Assembly (NCBI RefSeq): GCF_000715075.1
Contig: NC_134081.1
Location: forward strand, 69,556,153 to 69,620,152
DNA: 64,000 bases
Direction of reading: 5' to 3'
Source of the DNA: Nicotiana tabacum
Taxonomy: Eukaryota > Streptophyta > Magnoliopsida > Solanales > Solanaceae
Shown: piece by piece, positions 11,655-22,729 of the stretch
How the letters are laid out: each line of letters starts with the position of its first letter
Numbering within the stretch: position 1 is the stretch's first letter
Translations under genes and position numbers: made by a program
Notes under the pieces: generated by a model
What the model was told of the DNA's origin: nothing
Databases searched by the model: none
What the model saw: the letters and a program-made list of their open reading frames with translations, nothing else

Positions 11655-12473
11655 ATGGATAACATACTATGTTGGAACGTTAGGGGCCTCAATGGTACTA
11701 ATAGGCAAAAGGAGGTCCAACTCTATTGCAAGAGAGAAAACACATGATTAGTGGGATTACTAGAAACCAAAATAAAGGCAAATAGAATAGAGATGATTGC
11801 CAACAAGTTATTTCAAGGCTGACAATATATTACTAATTTGGAGCATCATTACAATGGAAGGATATGGTTGAATTGAAGGCCTAGCTATTTCCATATACAA
11901 TGCATATCAGGTAGTGCACGGGGCCTAAGCCCATTAGAACAGGCTCAAATATACCTTTCCTGATGTCAGTGGTGTATGCCTACAACACAAGGGATGAAAG
12001 GAAAGAATTATAGTCGTACTTGGAATTTGTCAGTTTTAGCTGTAAGGGTCCATGGATATCCTAACGGGTGACTTTAATGAGTGTTGAATATAGAGGATAG
12101 ACTTGGTGGGAATCCAGTGTTAAGGATAGAAGTATTGGATTTTCAAAATTGTCCGGACATTTGTGAATTGATGAAATTGCCATCAAAAGACAGTAGATAT
12201 GCATGGAATGATAGAGGAGAATAAAGGGTATATTCAAAGATAGACTGTGTATTTATAAATAATGATTGGTTGACTCACATGCCTGACTATATTGCTAATT
12301 TACTGTCAGAGGGAATTAGTGATCATAGTACAATCAAGGTAGAAGCATTAAATGCAGATAATAGACCAAGAAGACCTTTCAAATATTGCAACATATGGGC
12401 CAACCACCTAAGTTTTATGGAGAGGGTGGAGGCAGTTTGGCAGACACCAATTCAAGGTTGTACCATGCTATAA
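11655..12473 (+). pseudogene. LINE ORF2 endonuclease domain, broken
   Basis: The APE-type endonuclease nicks target DNA to prime reverse transcription. ORF2 starts at ATG 11655 with NILCWNVRGLN, the usual LINE endonuclease opening. LLETKIK follows, carrying the catalytic Glu. Further on are remnants of GDFNEC and the C-terminal SDHST (12270-12473), which contains the Asp-His pair. Several in-frame stops are present. Confidence 0.75.
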
Positions 12474-12846
12474 ATTTTCAAGAAGCTCAAGCTACTAAAG
12501 AAAAGTTTGAGAGAACTTAACCAACAACATTTCAGCAACATATTGAATGAGGCTGATGGGGACATAATGGCTTCGGATGAGGTACAAAAAGAATTGCAGT
12601 TGAATCCAACAGATCAGCTCTTGCAATAACAGGAAAGAGAGTAATATCATAAATTTAGGAGGCCATCCTACTTAGTAGAGAGCTTCCTACAGTAGAGGAT
12701 CATGGCAAAATGGATAAGGCTTGGTGATGATAATTCAAGGTACTTCTTTTCAGTAAACATAAGAAGCTACAGCAAGGTATAACCCAACTCAAAGATTCTC
12801 ATGAGGTTGTCCATTCAAAAAAAATGCAAAGATTGCTGACATATTT

Positions 12847-14070
12847 GTGGAATTCTATAAAGATTTGCTAGGCAGAAAATCACTACATAGAACTAGAGCT
12901 TTCCAAAGGTTCTTGAGGCTTGGTCCTACCCTCTCAACTGAGCAGCAAATACAACTAATCCAACTTTACTCTAGAAAGGATGTGAAGAGTGCTATGTTTA
13001 GAATAGACAGTACAAAGAGCCTTGGGCCAGATGGATATGAAAGTGATTTTTTTACATGGAGTACTGTGGGAGATGATATTGGGACTACTGTGCTTCAGTT
13101 CTTAGAGAATGGAAAATTGTTAAAACAGATAAATTCCACTGTAATTTCCTTGATTCCAAAGGTGCCAATTCCTCAGTATTCTAGCCAATTCACACCAATA
13201 TCTTGTTGTAATGTCATCTACAAGTGTATATCAAAGGTTATTTGTGTAAGATTAAGGCAAGCACTCACCCATTTAGTGGCTGAAAATCAGGCTGTATTTG
13301 TAGAAGGTAGGTCATTGATCCATAACATCCTGATATGCCATGACCTGATGAGACATTATAATAGAAAAACCTCACGCAGATGTTTAATACAAATAGACTT
13401 AAGAAAGGCATACGATATGGTGAGTTGAGAATTTATTGAGGAAGCTTTGCATGGCTATGGGTTTCCAGCATCATTTGTCAAGCTAGTTATGACATGCATT
13501 ACAATCACAAATTTCACAGTGAAAGTAAATGGAGAAGGCTATGGTTATTTTGAAGGGAGAAGGGGGCTCAGGCAAGGAGACCCCATCTCACCATTATTGT
13601 TTGTTTTGGTAATGGAATATTTGACCAGAATACTCAAGAAGATGAGTGATCTCCCAGATTTCAAGTATCATCCTATGTGCAAATCCCTAAAACTAACAAA
13701 CTTAATATTTGCAGACGACCTAATAATTTTTTGTAAGGATGGCTGTAGATCCATTGCCAGAGTGATGGAGGCTCTACACCATTTCATTGATGTTACTGGG
13801 TTGATAGCCAATGTGGAAAAATCTAATATCTTTCTGGTAGGTATTGATGACACAACAAAGGAGGAGATACTGACAAACACTAGGTTCTCTTTGGGGACCT
13901 TGCCAATAAGATACCTTGGTCTGCCTTTATCTTCTAAGAAGTGTAGCAAAATGGAGTGTCACCAATTTGTAGGGAAGATTACTAACAGGATAAATACTGC
14001 TTACTCAAAAGTGCCTATCATATGCAGGCAGACTTTAGGTCATTACTGCTGTATTATTCTCCATCTATAA
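12847..14070 (+). pseudogene. LINE reverse transcriptase domain, one stop inside
   Basis: Two long open pieces, 12847-13428 and 13447-14070, form one RT domain. Visible motifs in order: STKSLGPDGYESDFF, FTPISCCNVIYK, the first catalytic Asp in LRKAYDMVS, GLRQGDPISPLLF, and the catalytic FADD in LTNLIFADDLI. A TGA at 13426-13428 sits just after the first Asp motif, where relatives have Trp, and splits the domain. Otherwise this 1.2-kb stretch is well preserved compared with the rest of the LINE. Confidence 0.85.
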
Positions 14071-14499
14071 TTTTGGGGGGCTTGTGTTTATCTTACCTCA
14101 AAGCATACTCAAATAGGTAGATAAGCTATGCAGAGACTATCTGGGGCATCACTGAGGAACATAGGAAAGTGGTGTGTTCTTAAGAAGTATGGGGGCTTGA
14201 ATATAAAGGGTGCAAAATTTGAAATGTTGCTTTAGTAGGAAAGTTACTATGGTTGTGAGCAAGGAAGGAAGTTATGGGTTAAATGGGTGCATGAAATATA
14301 TATGAAGGTTGATGTGGATATTTGGCAGCATAAGCCACCTGTAGATTGTAGCTGGTATTGAAAAAAGTTAAATTTTCTTAAATTTCTCATGGTCCAGTTG
14401 TACAATAATGATCATTACTTGCTTACTACAAATAGCTCTTACTCAATGAATATAAGCTACAATGCATTGATAGGGGTCCAGGGGAGATTTCCAGTAGCC

Positions 14500-15005
14500 A
14501 ACCTAACCTAATATGGTATAATATTCTGCAACCTAAGCACTGATTTTTTATCTGGCTAGCAAACCAGGATAGGTTGTTAACTAAGGAAAGACTCATGAGG
14601 TTGCATATCCCAGTTGTTGATGTTAATTGCAGTTTATGTGATTAGGGGAGAGTGAAATCTCAACTATACTTATTTGCAGAATGTAAATGGACTGAGGAGG
14701 TAGGAAATGACCTTTCTAACTGGATGGGGATTAAACTGCATAAATGAGGAGTTAAACAGTCTATACAATGGATAAGGAGCATGCATTGGAGGTTATGTCA
14801 GAAGGAGATCGTCTTTGCTGTTTGGAGTGCAATGCTCTACCATACATGGCAAGCCAGGAATTGGAGAATATTTAGAAATATTATTGTAAATATAAACTTT
14901 GTTATTACACATATACAAAAAGAGATTAGAGTAAGACTAGAGAGTATACAAGCTACAAAGAAAGCTGATAGATGTCGACATTTGTTTTCCAGAATATGTA
15001 ATTAG
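14500..15005 (+). pseudogene. LINE ORF2 C-terminal zf-RVT-like region
   Basis: A Trp/Cys-rich segment, FIWLANQDRLLTKERL then NCSLCD, resembles the zinc-binding zf-RVT region at the end of plant LINE ORF2. It is followed by a helical tail at 14781-15005 (WQARNWRIFRN). Stops interrupt it. Confidence 0.6.
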
Positions 15006-15249
15006 TGATTTTTTTTTGTTCTTGAGGCTTAGCAAGCATCACACCCTTCCTAGAAGGTGGTTGTGTTCCTAAGTGCTCTGTAGGTGTACTAATGTAGTTG
15101 TTAATGGTAATTCTTCACAGGTTACCAAAACAAACTTAAAAATATATAACCAATGGGTGTAAGTTTAATATTTGTAAAGACTCAAATTGGGGGTTTCTCA
15201 AGTTTGGAAGACAAGAAATTCTTCCAAAAATAATCATATTCAAAAAGTC

Positions 15250-15279
15250 ATGGATAATATGGATGTCCATATTATCCAT
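15250..15279. repeat. Perfect 14-bp palindrome
   Basis: ATGGATAATATGGA and its exact reverse complement are separated by TG. It lies in non-coding DNA downstream of the LINE. It may be the core of a small foldback element, or chance in AT-rich DNA. Confidence 0.9.
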
Positions 15280-15411
15280 CAGTTAACCCATTTTCTATAT
15301 GTATTAAATATGGGTCGGATCGAATAATTTATCTATTTTTGTATTCATCAACCCGCCCATATCCAACTCGACCAGCTCATTTTTCACCTCTAGAAAACAC
15401 TTGGAATCCTT

Positions 15412-15827
15412 AAGACATTTCACCAATAAGACGGGATGTCAACCTCAAAATGTAAATCATTCCGACGACAAAATCTTTTTGGAAAATATCCACTGTTAGC
15501 TTGAATTCTACCTATAAGATAAGGGTAAGGTTTGCGTAGACATTACCTTCTTCAAACTCACTTGTTAGAATACACTAAGTATCTTATTGTAGTTATTATT
15601 GTTATATCCACGTGTTAACTTGAATGTATGCTTCATTAATTTATTAAACAAGTAACAGTTATGGGAGACTCTATCGTACTCATGTGTAATCATAGTTTTG
15701 CCTTCTAAAATAACTAATTAATTATGTGGTATCAACCTTTTCAGTACTTATTGCTGCAATTAATCTAGATCCATCTTGCATATGAATCATCAAATGTTCT
15801 CTATGGGTGAATTTTTATGTCTAAAGT
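15412..15827. repeat. Duplicated ancestral sequence, copy 1
   Basis: This sequence aligns with 22187-22715 over several hundred bases with many substitutions. Shared landmarks are GGAATCCTTA, GTTAACTT, TTAATTAATTATGT and TCTATGGG. The match is interrupted here by a SINE at 15506-15605 and resumes after a solo LTR at 18769. It was probably an older dispersed repeat or a segmental duplication. No coding content is recognised. Confidence 0.65.
15506..15605 (+). mobile_element. TS-type SINE fragment
   Basis: GATAAGGGTAAGGTTTGCGTA at the start and a TTATTATTGTTA-type tail match the 3' half of the Solanaceae TS SINE. An imperfect direct repeat of 18-19 bp flanks it (ATCCACTGTTAGCTTGAA at 15488-15505, ATCCACGTGTTAACTTGAA at 15606-15624), as expected for a SINE target duplication. 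The 5' promoter half is missing. Confidence 0.6.
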
Positions 15828-15830
15828 TGT

Positions 15831-15849
15831 AACGACCCGGCCGGTCGTT
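15831..15849. repeat. LTR-terminal hairpin, copy 1
   Basis: AACGACC and GGTCGTT form 7-bp inverted arms around CGGCC, three bases inside the LTR start. The same hairpin occurs at 19061-19078, 45425-45443 and 48597-48615. Confidence 0.85.
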
Positions 15850-16524
15850 TTGAGAGTTATAGCCTCGTTTTTCCCATTTCTGAATCTTTTTGAGTCCTTC
15901 AGCTATATTGTATTATACCGGGTTAGTTGGTTCGGCACCGGAGTAGTTTTGAAGTGGATTGAGACACTTAGTCTCTAAAGTAGAAGCTTAAGTTGGAAAA
16001 AAAAGTCAACCGAGCATTGACTTATGTGTAAACTATCTCGTAATTTAATTTTGATGGTTCCATTAGCTCCGTTAGGTGATTTTAGACTTGGGAGCGCATT
16101 CGGAATGAGATTTGGAGGCCCATGGTAGAATTAGGCTTGAATTGGCGAAAGTTGGAATTTTGACGATTTTGGTCGGTAGTGAAAATTTTGATATCGGGGT
16201 CGGAATGAAATTCTGAAAGTTGGAATAGGTTCGTGGTATTATTTTTGACTTGTGTGTAAAATTTAAGGTCATTCGGACGTGGTTTGGTAGGATTCGGCAT
16301 CGTTTGTGGAATTCAGAAGTTTAGAAGTCCTTAGGCTTGAATCCGAGTGTAATTTGGTGTTTTGATGTTATTTTGAGTGATTTGATGATTTGTCTAAGTT
16401 CGTATGATGTTGTGGAATATGTTGGTATGTTTGGTTAAGGTCCCGAGGGCCTCGGGGTGATTCCGGGTGATTAACGGAACAAGTTTGGAAATTGGAAGAA
16501 TTGCTGAAGTTAAACTTAGCTGTC

Positions 16525-16870
16525 ATAATCGCACCTGCGGATGTGTCATCGCAGGTGCGAGCCCGCAGAAGCGAGCGGGTAATCGCAGATGCGGGATTGG
16601 AGGAGCTGGGCAGAAGGCGCAAGTGGGAGAAGGCTGTCGCATCTGCGAGCCCGCAGGTGCGAGACCTGGGGCGCAGATACGGAAGGGAGGAAAATGACTG
16701 GCTTCGCAGATGCGGAGAGTTATGCACAGGTGCGCAAGCACAGGCACGAGAGATTGGCCGCATATGCAGAACCTGGGATCTTAAGTGAGTTATGCACATG
16801 CGATGGGAATTCTGCAGGTGCGGTGTCGCAGAAGCGGAAAAAGGACTGCAGGTGCGGCTTCGCTGGGCAG
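16525..16870. repeat. GC-rich palindromic-word array, LTR copy 1
   Basis: A degenerate array of words such as TCGCAGGTGCGA and CGCAGATGCGG begins about 697 bp from the LTR start. Because the words lack stop codons, they create several overlapping spurious open frames. Confidence 0.85.
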
Positions 16871-17845
16871 AATGTATAAATTGAGGATTTCGTTATTTTT
16901 GCTCATTTCCACCATTTTTAACTAGGACTTTGGAGCTTTTGAGGGGATATTTGAAGGGGATTCAAGGTTATTCACTGAGGTAAGTTGCTTGAGCTTTATT
17001 ATCATTAGCTATGGTATTTTTTCGTTGATTTCTCACCTAATTAGTAGGATTTTTGAAGTGAAATAAGGGGTTAGGGCTTGGGATTTTGGAGAGAGTAATT
17101 TGAGGATTTGAAGGACCAAATGATGTCAGATTTTGATGAATTTTATATGGTTAGAATCATGAGTGAATGGGCTTTCGGGTTTTGTAACTTTTGTCGGATT
17201 TAGAGACATGGGCCCGGGGTTCGGATTTGAGTCGATTTCGGATTTTTAGTCTAATTTAGTAGTTTTCTTGTGGAATTGATTCCTTTAGCACATATTAATG
17301 GTATTGTATTGCTTGTGGCTAGATTCGGAACGCTCGGAGGCCGATTCGAGAGGCAAGGGAATTGCAGAGTAGTGATTTGCTCGGATTGAGGTAAGTAATA
17401 GTTTTAAATCTGGTCCTGAGGGCATGAAACCCCAGATTTTTATGTCATGCAATTAATTTGGAAGTGACGCACATGCTAGGTAACGGGCGTGTGGGCGTGC
17501 ACCGAGGAGATTGTGACTTGGTCCGTCCCGTAAAACTATAAAGTTGAATAACTTGTTGTTAGCCATATGCTCTCTATGTGTTGTAGAAATTTGACTGTAA
17601 ATCATGTTTAGATTATGTGTTGGCACTGTAGGGACCCACAAAGGTCGTGTACATGTTGAATTATCTGTTAAATTGTTATTTTGTACTCAGTCACAATTTA
17701 CTTGTTATTTTATCTCAATCTTTATTGTTCATTATTTGATGCATCATATCATTGCTGTCTGGGCTGATTTCATGATTATTGAGATCCCGAGAGACTTGAG
17801 AGATTTATGACTGAGTGAGGCCGAGGGCCTGATTGTGAGATATTA

Positions 17846-17995
17846 TACTATAGCACGTGAGTTGTCCATGCAGCACGTGAGTTGTCCGTGCGGATCCTTA
17901 CATTATACTATAGCACATGAGTTGTCCGTACGGATCCAGATATTTATACTATGGCACGTGAGTTGTCCATGCAGCACGTGAGTTATCCGTTCTTA
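17846..17995. repeat. Tandem repeat with CACGTG motifs in solo LTR
   Basis: Repeated units contain GCACGTGAGTTGTCC, alternating with GCACATGAGTTGTCC. The palindrome CACGTG (the plant G-box core) occurs four times in 150 bp. A functional role as bZIP/bHLH binding sites is only a possibility. Confidence 0.8.
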
Positions 17996-18768
17996 TAGCG
18001 CTTGGGCTGTAGGAGCCCCTCCGGAATGTGAACATCCCTAGTGAGCGCGGGTACCCATTGAGTGTGAGTGCTGAGGGCTGAGAGCCGAGTGGTTGAGTTG
18101 TTGTGATGAGTGGAGTGACTGTTGCCCCGAGAGGCTGTATTTGTTTTTTATTTGTTGTTGCACTTAGTTGCTATCTGTCATTGTTGTGAAATTCTCTAAA
18201 AGATATTATATCCGGATTACATAAACTTGAATTGTATAAAATTGATTTGACTTAAACTGCTGGATTTGAAAGCATGTCTATTCTTTGCTGGAATTGCTCA
18301 AAATGAACTATAATTGTGTAGCTCGTCAATATCTTCAGTTCCTTATTTATTATTGTTACTTGCTGAGTTGGTTGAACTCATACTACACCCTGCACTTCGT
18401 GTGCAGATCCAAGTATTTCTGGGCATAGCATGTGTTGATTCTCTCGTGCGGTTGATCTTCCGGAGATTCAGAGGTAGCTGCTGTGTTTCGCAGACCTTGT
18501 CTCTCCTTCCCTATTTCTTTATTTACTGTATTTGGCCTCAAACTATTATAGACCGTATTTTTTCAAACTTGTATTTCTAATAGATGCTCATATACTCAGT
18601 GACACCAGGTTTTGGGGAGTGTTTATATATATATTTGTGAGTTTTTCTTCCGCTAAATTTAGAAATTATATTTTCAAACTTAAAGAAAATCGGGGGCTAT
18701 TGATGTTTTCGGCTTGCCTAGTATTGAGATAGGCGCCATCACGACATGTTAGATTTTGGGTCGTAACA

Positions 18769-19057
18769 AAAGTTGAATTTGAAATCTCTAGTTAAAATAG
18801 AGTGATCCCATTTATCCCATTACAGTCCGTGGACGTACCAGAGAATTGACCAAAATAGTGTTGGACTATTTTGGTCTTTCATGTATATCTTGTAATTGAA
18901 ATAATCCTTAATGTCAAAAACTAACAATTTTGGTCTTAAACTCTAAAGTTAATGATTCATCTAAAAGAACTTCAAACAACATCCAACAAAAAATAGAAAA
19001 TAAATAAAATAGAGAGACAATATGATCGATGAAAACTTTATGGTAGACGTAACTTGC
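18769..19057. other. Non-coding spacer between two LTR copies
   Basis: The first 30-50 bases continue the duplicated ancestral sequence after the solo LTR. The remainder is AT-rich with no recognised feature. Confidence 0.5.
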
Positions 19058-19060
19058 TGT

Positions 19061-19078
19061 AATGACCTGACGGTCATT
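19061..19078. repeat. LTR-terminal hairpin, copy 3 (covarying)
   Basis: The arms are AATGACC and GGTCATT around TGAC. Relative to the other copies, both arms carry the matching C-to-T and G-to-A change, so pairing is kept. Confidence 0.85.
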
Positions 19079-19754
19079 TTGTGTATTTGAGCCCTAAATT
19101 CTCATTTGATATTTTTTGTGTGCTTGGTTTATGTTTTGTGACTTGCGGATACAGTTGATTTACTTTCAGGAAGGTATTGGAGTGAATTCAACACTTAATT
19201 CCATTATTGGAAGCTTAAGTTATAAGAGTCAACCAAAGTTTGACTTTTGTTTAAACGATCTCAGATTCGTATTTTAATGGTTCCAATAGATTCATATGGT
19301 AATTTTGGACTTAGGCGTATATATCGGGGTTTGGATTTGGAGGTTCCTAGATTAATTTAGCTCTACTTGCCGAAAGTTGGCAATTTGAAGGTTTGGAAAG
19401 TTCATAAGTTTGACCATGTTGAATTTGAGGCTATCAGGTTCGGATTATTGTTTTGTGACTTGGAATAGGTATGTTTTATCATTTGGAACTTATGTGCAAG
19501 TTTAGTTTTATTCCGAGTTGGTTTGGTATAAATCAGACGCTTGGTTGTGAATATTTGAAGTTCTTGAACTTGAAGGCTTGCATAATGTGTTTTGGTGCTT
19601 GATTCTTGGTTATGGATGTTATTTTGGTATTTTTAGCTTAAAACCAAGTTCGTATGAGGCTTATATACTTGTGTGGATATTTGGTGTGGGGTCCGATGGG
19701 CTCGGGTGTATTTCAGATTGGTTTGGGAAAGCTTTTGATTTTCTAATGTTGTAA

Positions 19755-20020
19755 ACCTCACATTTGCGATGGTTTGCTTCCATTTGCGAAGGTCCGCAAT
19801 TGTGGACTGTTGATCGTATTTGCGATTATTGGCTGGAAAGGCCAGCTTCACATTTGCGAAGCTGGTGACGCAATTACGACATCCGCATTTACGAAGGGGA
19901 GTCCACATTTGCGACACTAGGTCACATTTGCGAGCTTCATGGTCGCACTTGCGATGACTAATGCTCAGGGGCCATGTTCGCATTTACGACAATGGCATTT
20001 GCGAATCCCTGTTTGCAAAT
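19755..20020. repeat. Palindromic-word array, LTR copy 3
   Basis: Words such as CACATTTGCGA and TCGCACTTGCGA repeat at irregular spacing. They start about 697 bp from the LTR start, the same offset as in copy 1. Confidence 0.8.
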
Positions 20021-20575
20021 GCGACATCTGCAGCTGGTTTTAATTAGTCAATTTCAGGACTTAGACCTATTATCTCATATTTTGAAACCTAGACTTGGAG
20101 AAAGCCGATTTTTGAAGAGGATTTTCATATAAGGTTGTGAGGTAAGTGATTTCTACTTGATTTTGATATAATATCTTATTTTTTCATGGATTATTATACC
20201 TAGATTATAGGATTTGGAAGAGAAATTCCAAAGTTTTTGACTATGTTTTGGAAAATAGAATTTGGGAAATTGGGAGTCAATTTGGACTCTGTTTTGGAAT
20301 CTAATCACATATTTGAACTCGTAGGGTTATGGGTAGTCGGGATCTACCTCTTAACTTGGGCTTTGAGCGTACGGACCGGGGGTTGACTTTTTCGAAATTT
20401 GGTAAATATTAGAACTTTATTGTTTGGAATTGATTGATATAAATATTTTTTGATGTTATTGGGTGGTTTGTAGCTAGATTTGAGCTGGACAAAAGTGGAT
20501 TTTAAGGGAAATGCTATTTTTGAGGGTTGATTTGAGCTTATTGAGGTGAGTATCTTGCCTAACTTTGTGTGAGCC

Positions 20576-21180
20576 TTCCAATCCTGCTTGACTCGTCCTC
20601 ACGGCCCGCCCTCCATCATGGGCATCACATTCAAAGTATGCAAAAGTATCCACATTAAGCCAAGTGCCAGCCTGAGTCATTTGGCATTGCTCAACACTCT
20701 CATTTTAATAATATATAGATAGATATAGATTTTTAAAATTTTCTCCTTGGATATAAATTTTTACATAATAATCTAAAATCAGTATTTTTTTTAAACTTAA
20801 AAAGTAGAAAAAATGTGTGTTTTAATAAGCCACATGTAAAATCAGTATTTTTTTAAAATAAAAATATCTAAAATTTCTAGTTCCTATTTTATATGAGTAT
20901 TGTCCTAATTGCCAAGTGGCTTATTGTAAGGCTGCCACTTGGTTTAATATAGAGGGGTTTTCCTCTTCTTTGAATAATATATAGATTTCAGATATTTGAA
21001 AGACCAAAATAGCCTAATCCCCGTACATTTAGGATTATTTTGATCATTTTCTCGATGGGACCATCATAATCTTCACAGAGGAACCTCTTATTTATAGCAT
21101 AATATCTTTTAAATAAAAAAAAGTTAAAAGGAGAAACTTAATAAACAAAGATTATAATTATGTAAGGCAATCAAAATAAC
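20576..21180. other. Non-coding stretch, possible small MITE
   Basis: No gene. AATAATATATAGAT occurs at about 20706-20720 and 20973-20987, around a segment whose inner parts carry complementary GCCACATG/CCAAGTGGC-like words. This could be an old MITE, but the ends are unclear. Confidence 0.35.
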
Positions 21181-21186
21181 ATATCA

Positions 21187-21187
21187 A

Positions 21188-21234
<47 letters not shown>
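21187..21234. repeat. (TA)n microsatellite
   Basis: About 24 TA units at the left edge of the Copia fragment. Confidence 0.95.
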
Positions 21235-21235
<1 letters not shown>

Positions 21236-21239
<4 letters not shown>

Positions 21240-22140
21240 AAGCTATAAGAGATATTTGGGTTCCAAGTCTGCGTCTTTCTCACAAGGAAGGATATATACA
21301 ATAAGATACAGAGCAATCGTAAACTGGATACAATTCTTTATATGGAAAACTACAACTACAAGACTGTTTACAAGGCATATATACCAATTATACAAAGAAA
21401 TAAGAAAGAAAAATAAAATATTGCACAATATTTTGTCAATACCCCTTCAAATTGGAGCACGAGGATCGAAAATGCCCAACTTGCAGAGTAGGAAATCAAA
21501 TTGATCCTTTTCCAAAGCCTTTGTAAAAACATAAGCAGGTTGCATCGAGGATTTCACAAAGACAGTTTGAATATTTCTACTCTGAATCTCATTGCGAATA
21601 AAATGACATTCTACTTCAATGTGCTTGGTTCTTTCATGATAAACGAGATTAGCAGCAATGTGCAAAGCTGACTGGCTGTCACAATGCAAACCCATACGAT
21701 CAGAATGTTCGACAGTTCAACACCAAGTGAAGCTAATTCTTCCTTTAACCATTTAAGTTCGCAAGCCGTAGTGGTCATATAGCGGTATTCAACTTCAGCA
21801 GATGAACAAGACATTGTGTCTTGCTTCTTCGTTTTCCAAGAAATAGGTGAATTTCTCAAAAGAGCAAAATATCCAGTCAAGAAACGTCGAGTCAATAGAC
21901 AATCAACCCAATCTGAGTCACAATAAGCATAGAATCTCAAATCGCAATTGGCTCTAAGCGAAATATCTTGACCAGGAATATACACACAATATGATAATTC
22001 AGGTTTAGTAATTACTGTCAAGTAAATAAGTCGCCCAAAAAATCGTCGAAACTGAGCGAGATCATCAATATCATCTCCTGTGGCTAGAGCTAGCTTGTGA
22101 TTTTGTTCATGAGTATTGGCTGGTTTAGCTGCAAGCATTT
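21236..22140 (-). mobile_element. Truncated Ty1/Copia element, 3' part
   Basis: Minus-strand Copia tail: the end of RT and RNase H at 21447-22138, then a short purine-rich tract and about 200 bp of probable LTR start (from TGACAAAATATTG near 21437 leftwards). It is cut at the left by the TA microsatellite. The 5' LTR, gag, integrase and most of RT are missing. Confidence 0.7.
21447..22138 (-). pseudogene. Copia RT end and RNase H, frameshifted
   Basis: The upstream piece (21611-22138) shows FFGRLIYLTVITKPELSY, YAYCDSDWVDC, SWKTKKQDTMSCSSAEVEY and ACELKWLKEEL. These are the RT/RNase H connection, the RNase H Asp (DSDW) and the catalytic Glu region (AEVEYR). The second piece (21447-21695) continues in another frame with CDSQSALHIAANLVYHERTKHIEV and ends FDPRAPI. 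A frameshift near 21690 breaks it. Confidence 0.8.
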
Positions 22141-22186
22141 TGTTTAGCTTTCCTACTACTTCGATGAGTAAACCTAACCAAACAAC

Positions 22187-22715
22187 CGGAATCCTTACGA
22201 CATTTTCTCACTAGGAAGGGATGAGTCAGATGCTAAATCATTTAGTTAACTTAAATGTACGTTTCATTCATTCATGGGACTAGTAACGATTATTGGAGAC
22301 CTCATTGTACACATGTGCCATCACAATATTTTCTTTATTAATTAATTATGTAATGCTTTTTTTTATCCATTTTATGTGACACTCTTTCCTTTTTAGTTAA
22401 TTTCAAAAATGAATGATACCTTTTTATATCTAGTAATAATTCAACTTTAAATTCTCCTTTTTTACCCTTAATGAGATGATTTCTAGCCACATAAATTTCT
22501 GTGAATTATTTTAGATTACAAGTTTCAAAAGTCTTATTTTATTTTTTAAACTTCGTATCCAAACAAATACCTTCGTATGAATTGGACTGAAGGAGTAATT
22601 GGTATTCTCCTCTTCGGTACCCACTTATCCAACTAATCCAGATTCAAGTTGTAGATGACTCATTAAATATTTTCTATGGGAAAATCTCAACGTCCAAAGT
22701 TTTAACTCGAAATGT
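22187..22715. repeat. Duplicated ancestral sequence, copy 2
   Basis: This aligns with 15412-15827 and 18769-18800. It lacks the SINE and solo LTR found there but carries its own Stowaway-like insertion at 22353-22595. The single AAAGT at 22696-22700 corresponds to the solo-LTR target site in copy 1. Confidence 0.65.
22353..22595. mobile_element. Stowaway-like MITE in repeat copy 2
   Basis: A roughly 240-bp AT-rich non-coding insert, flanked by TA on both sides (22351-22352, 22596-22597). The right end is TGGACTGAAGGAG and the left end contains CCATTTTATGTGACACTC, typical of plant Stowaway MITEs. The left terminal repeat is degraded. Confidence 0.5.
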
Positions 22716-22729
22716 GATCTGGTTAGAGA

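Larger units (their letters stand above)
10200..15140 (+). mobile_element. LINE (non-LTR retrotransposon), decayed
   Basis: Plus-strand order: an ORF1-type nucleic-acid binding protein (10265-11500), then ORF2 with endonuclease (11655-12350), reverse transcriptase (12847-14070) and a C-terminal zf-RVT-like region (14500-14960). This is the layout of plant L1-type LINEs. Both ORFs contain stops and frameshifts. The 5' and 3' borders are approximate, and no clear poly(A) tail or target duplication was found. Confidence 0.8.
15828..18768 (+). mobile_element. Solo LTR of Tekay/Del-like Gypsy element
   Basis: A 2941-bp unit starts TGTAACGACCC and ends GGGTCGTAACA. It is flanked by a perfect 5-bp target duplication AAAGT (15823-15827 and 18769-18773). 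It has no coding content and no internal element sequence, so it is a solo LTR left by recombination between two LTRs. It contains a GC-rich palindromic array (16525-16870) and a G-box-rich array (17846-17995). The related sequence at 22696-22700 has a single AAAGT and no insertion, which acts as an empty site. Confidence 0.85.
19058..20575 (+). mobile_element. Truncated Tekay-like LTR, copy 3
   Basis: It starts TGTAATGACCTGACGGTCA and is collinear with the first half of the solo LTR at 15828, including a GC-richer word array at 19755-20020. Similarity fades around GAGGTGAGTATCTTGCC at about 20550-20575, so the second half and any 3' end are missing. It is the most diverged of the LTR copies here. 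Confidence 0.7.

Noticed and set aside
16467..16879. Several overlapping open frames on both strands in the first solo LTR
   Set aside because: They arise because the CGCAGRTGCG-type words lack stop codons. No start context, domain or conservation in the other LTR copies.
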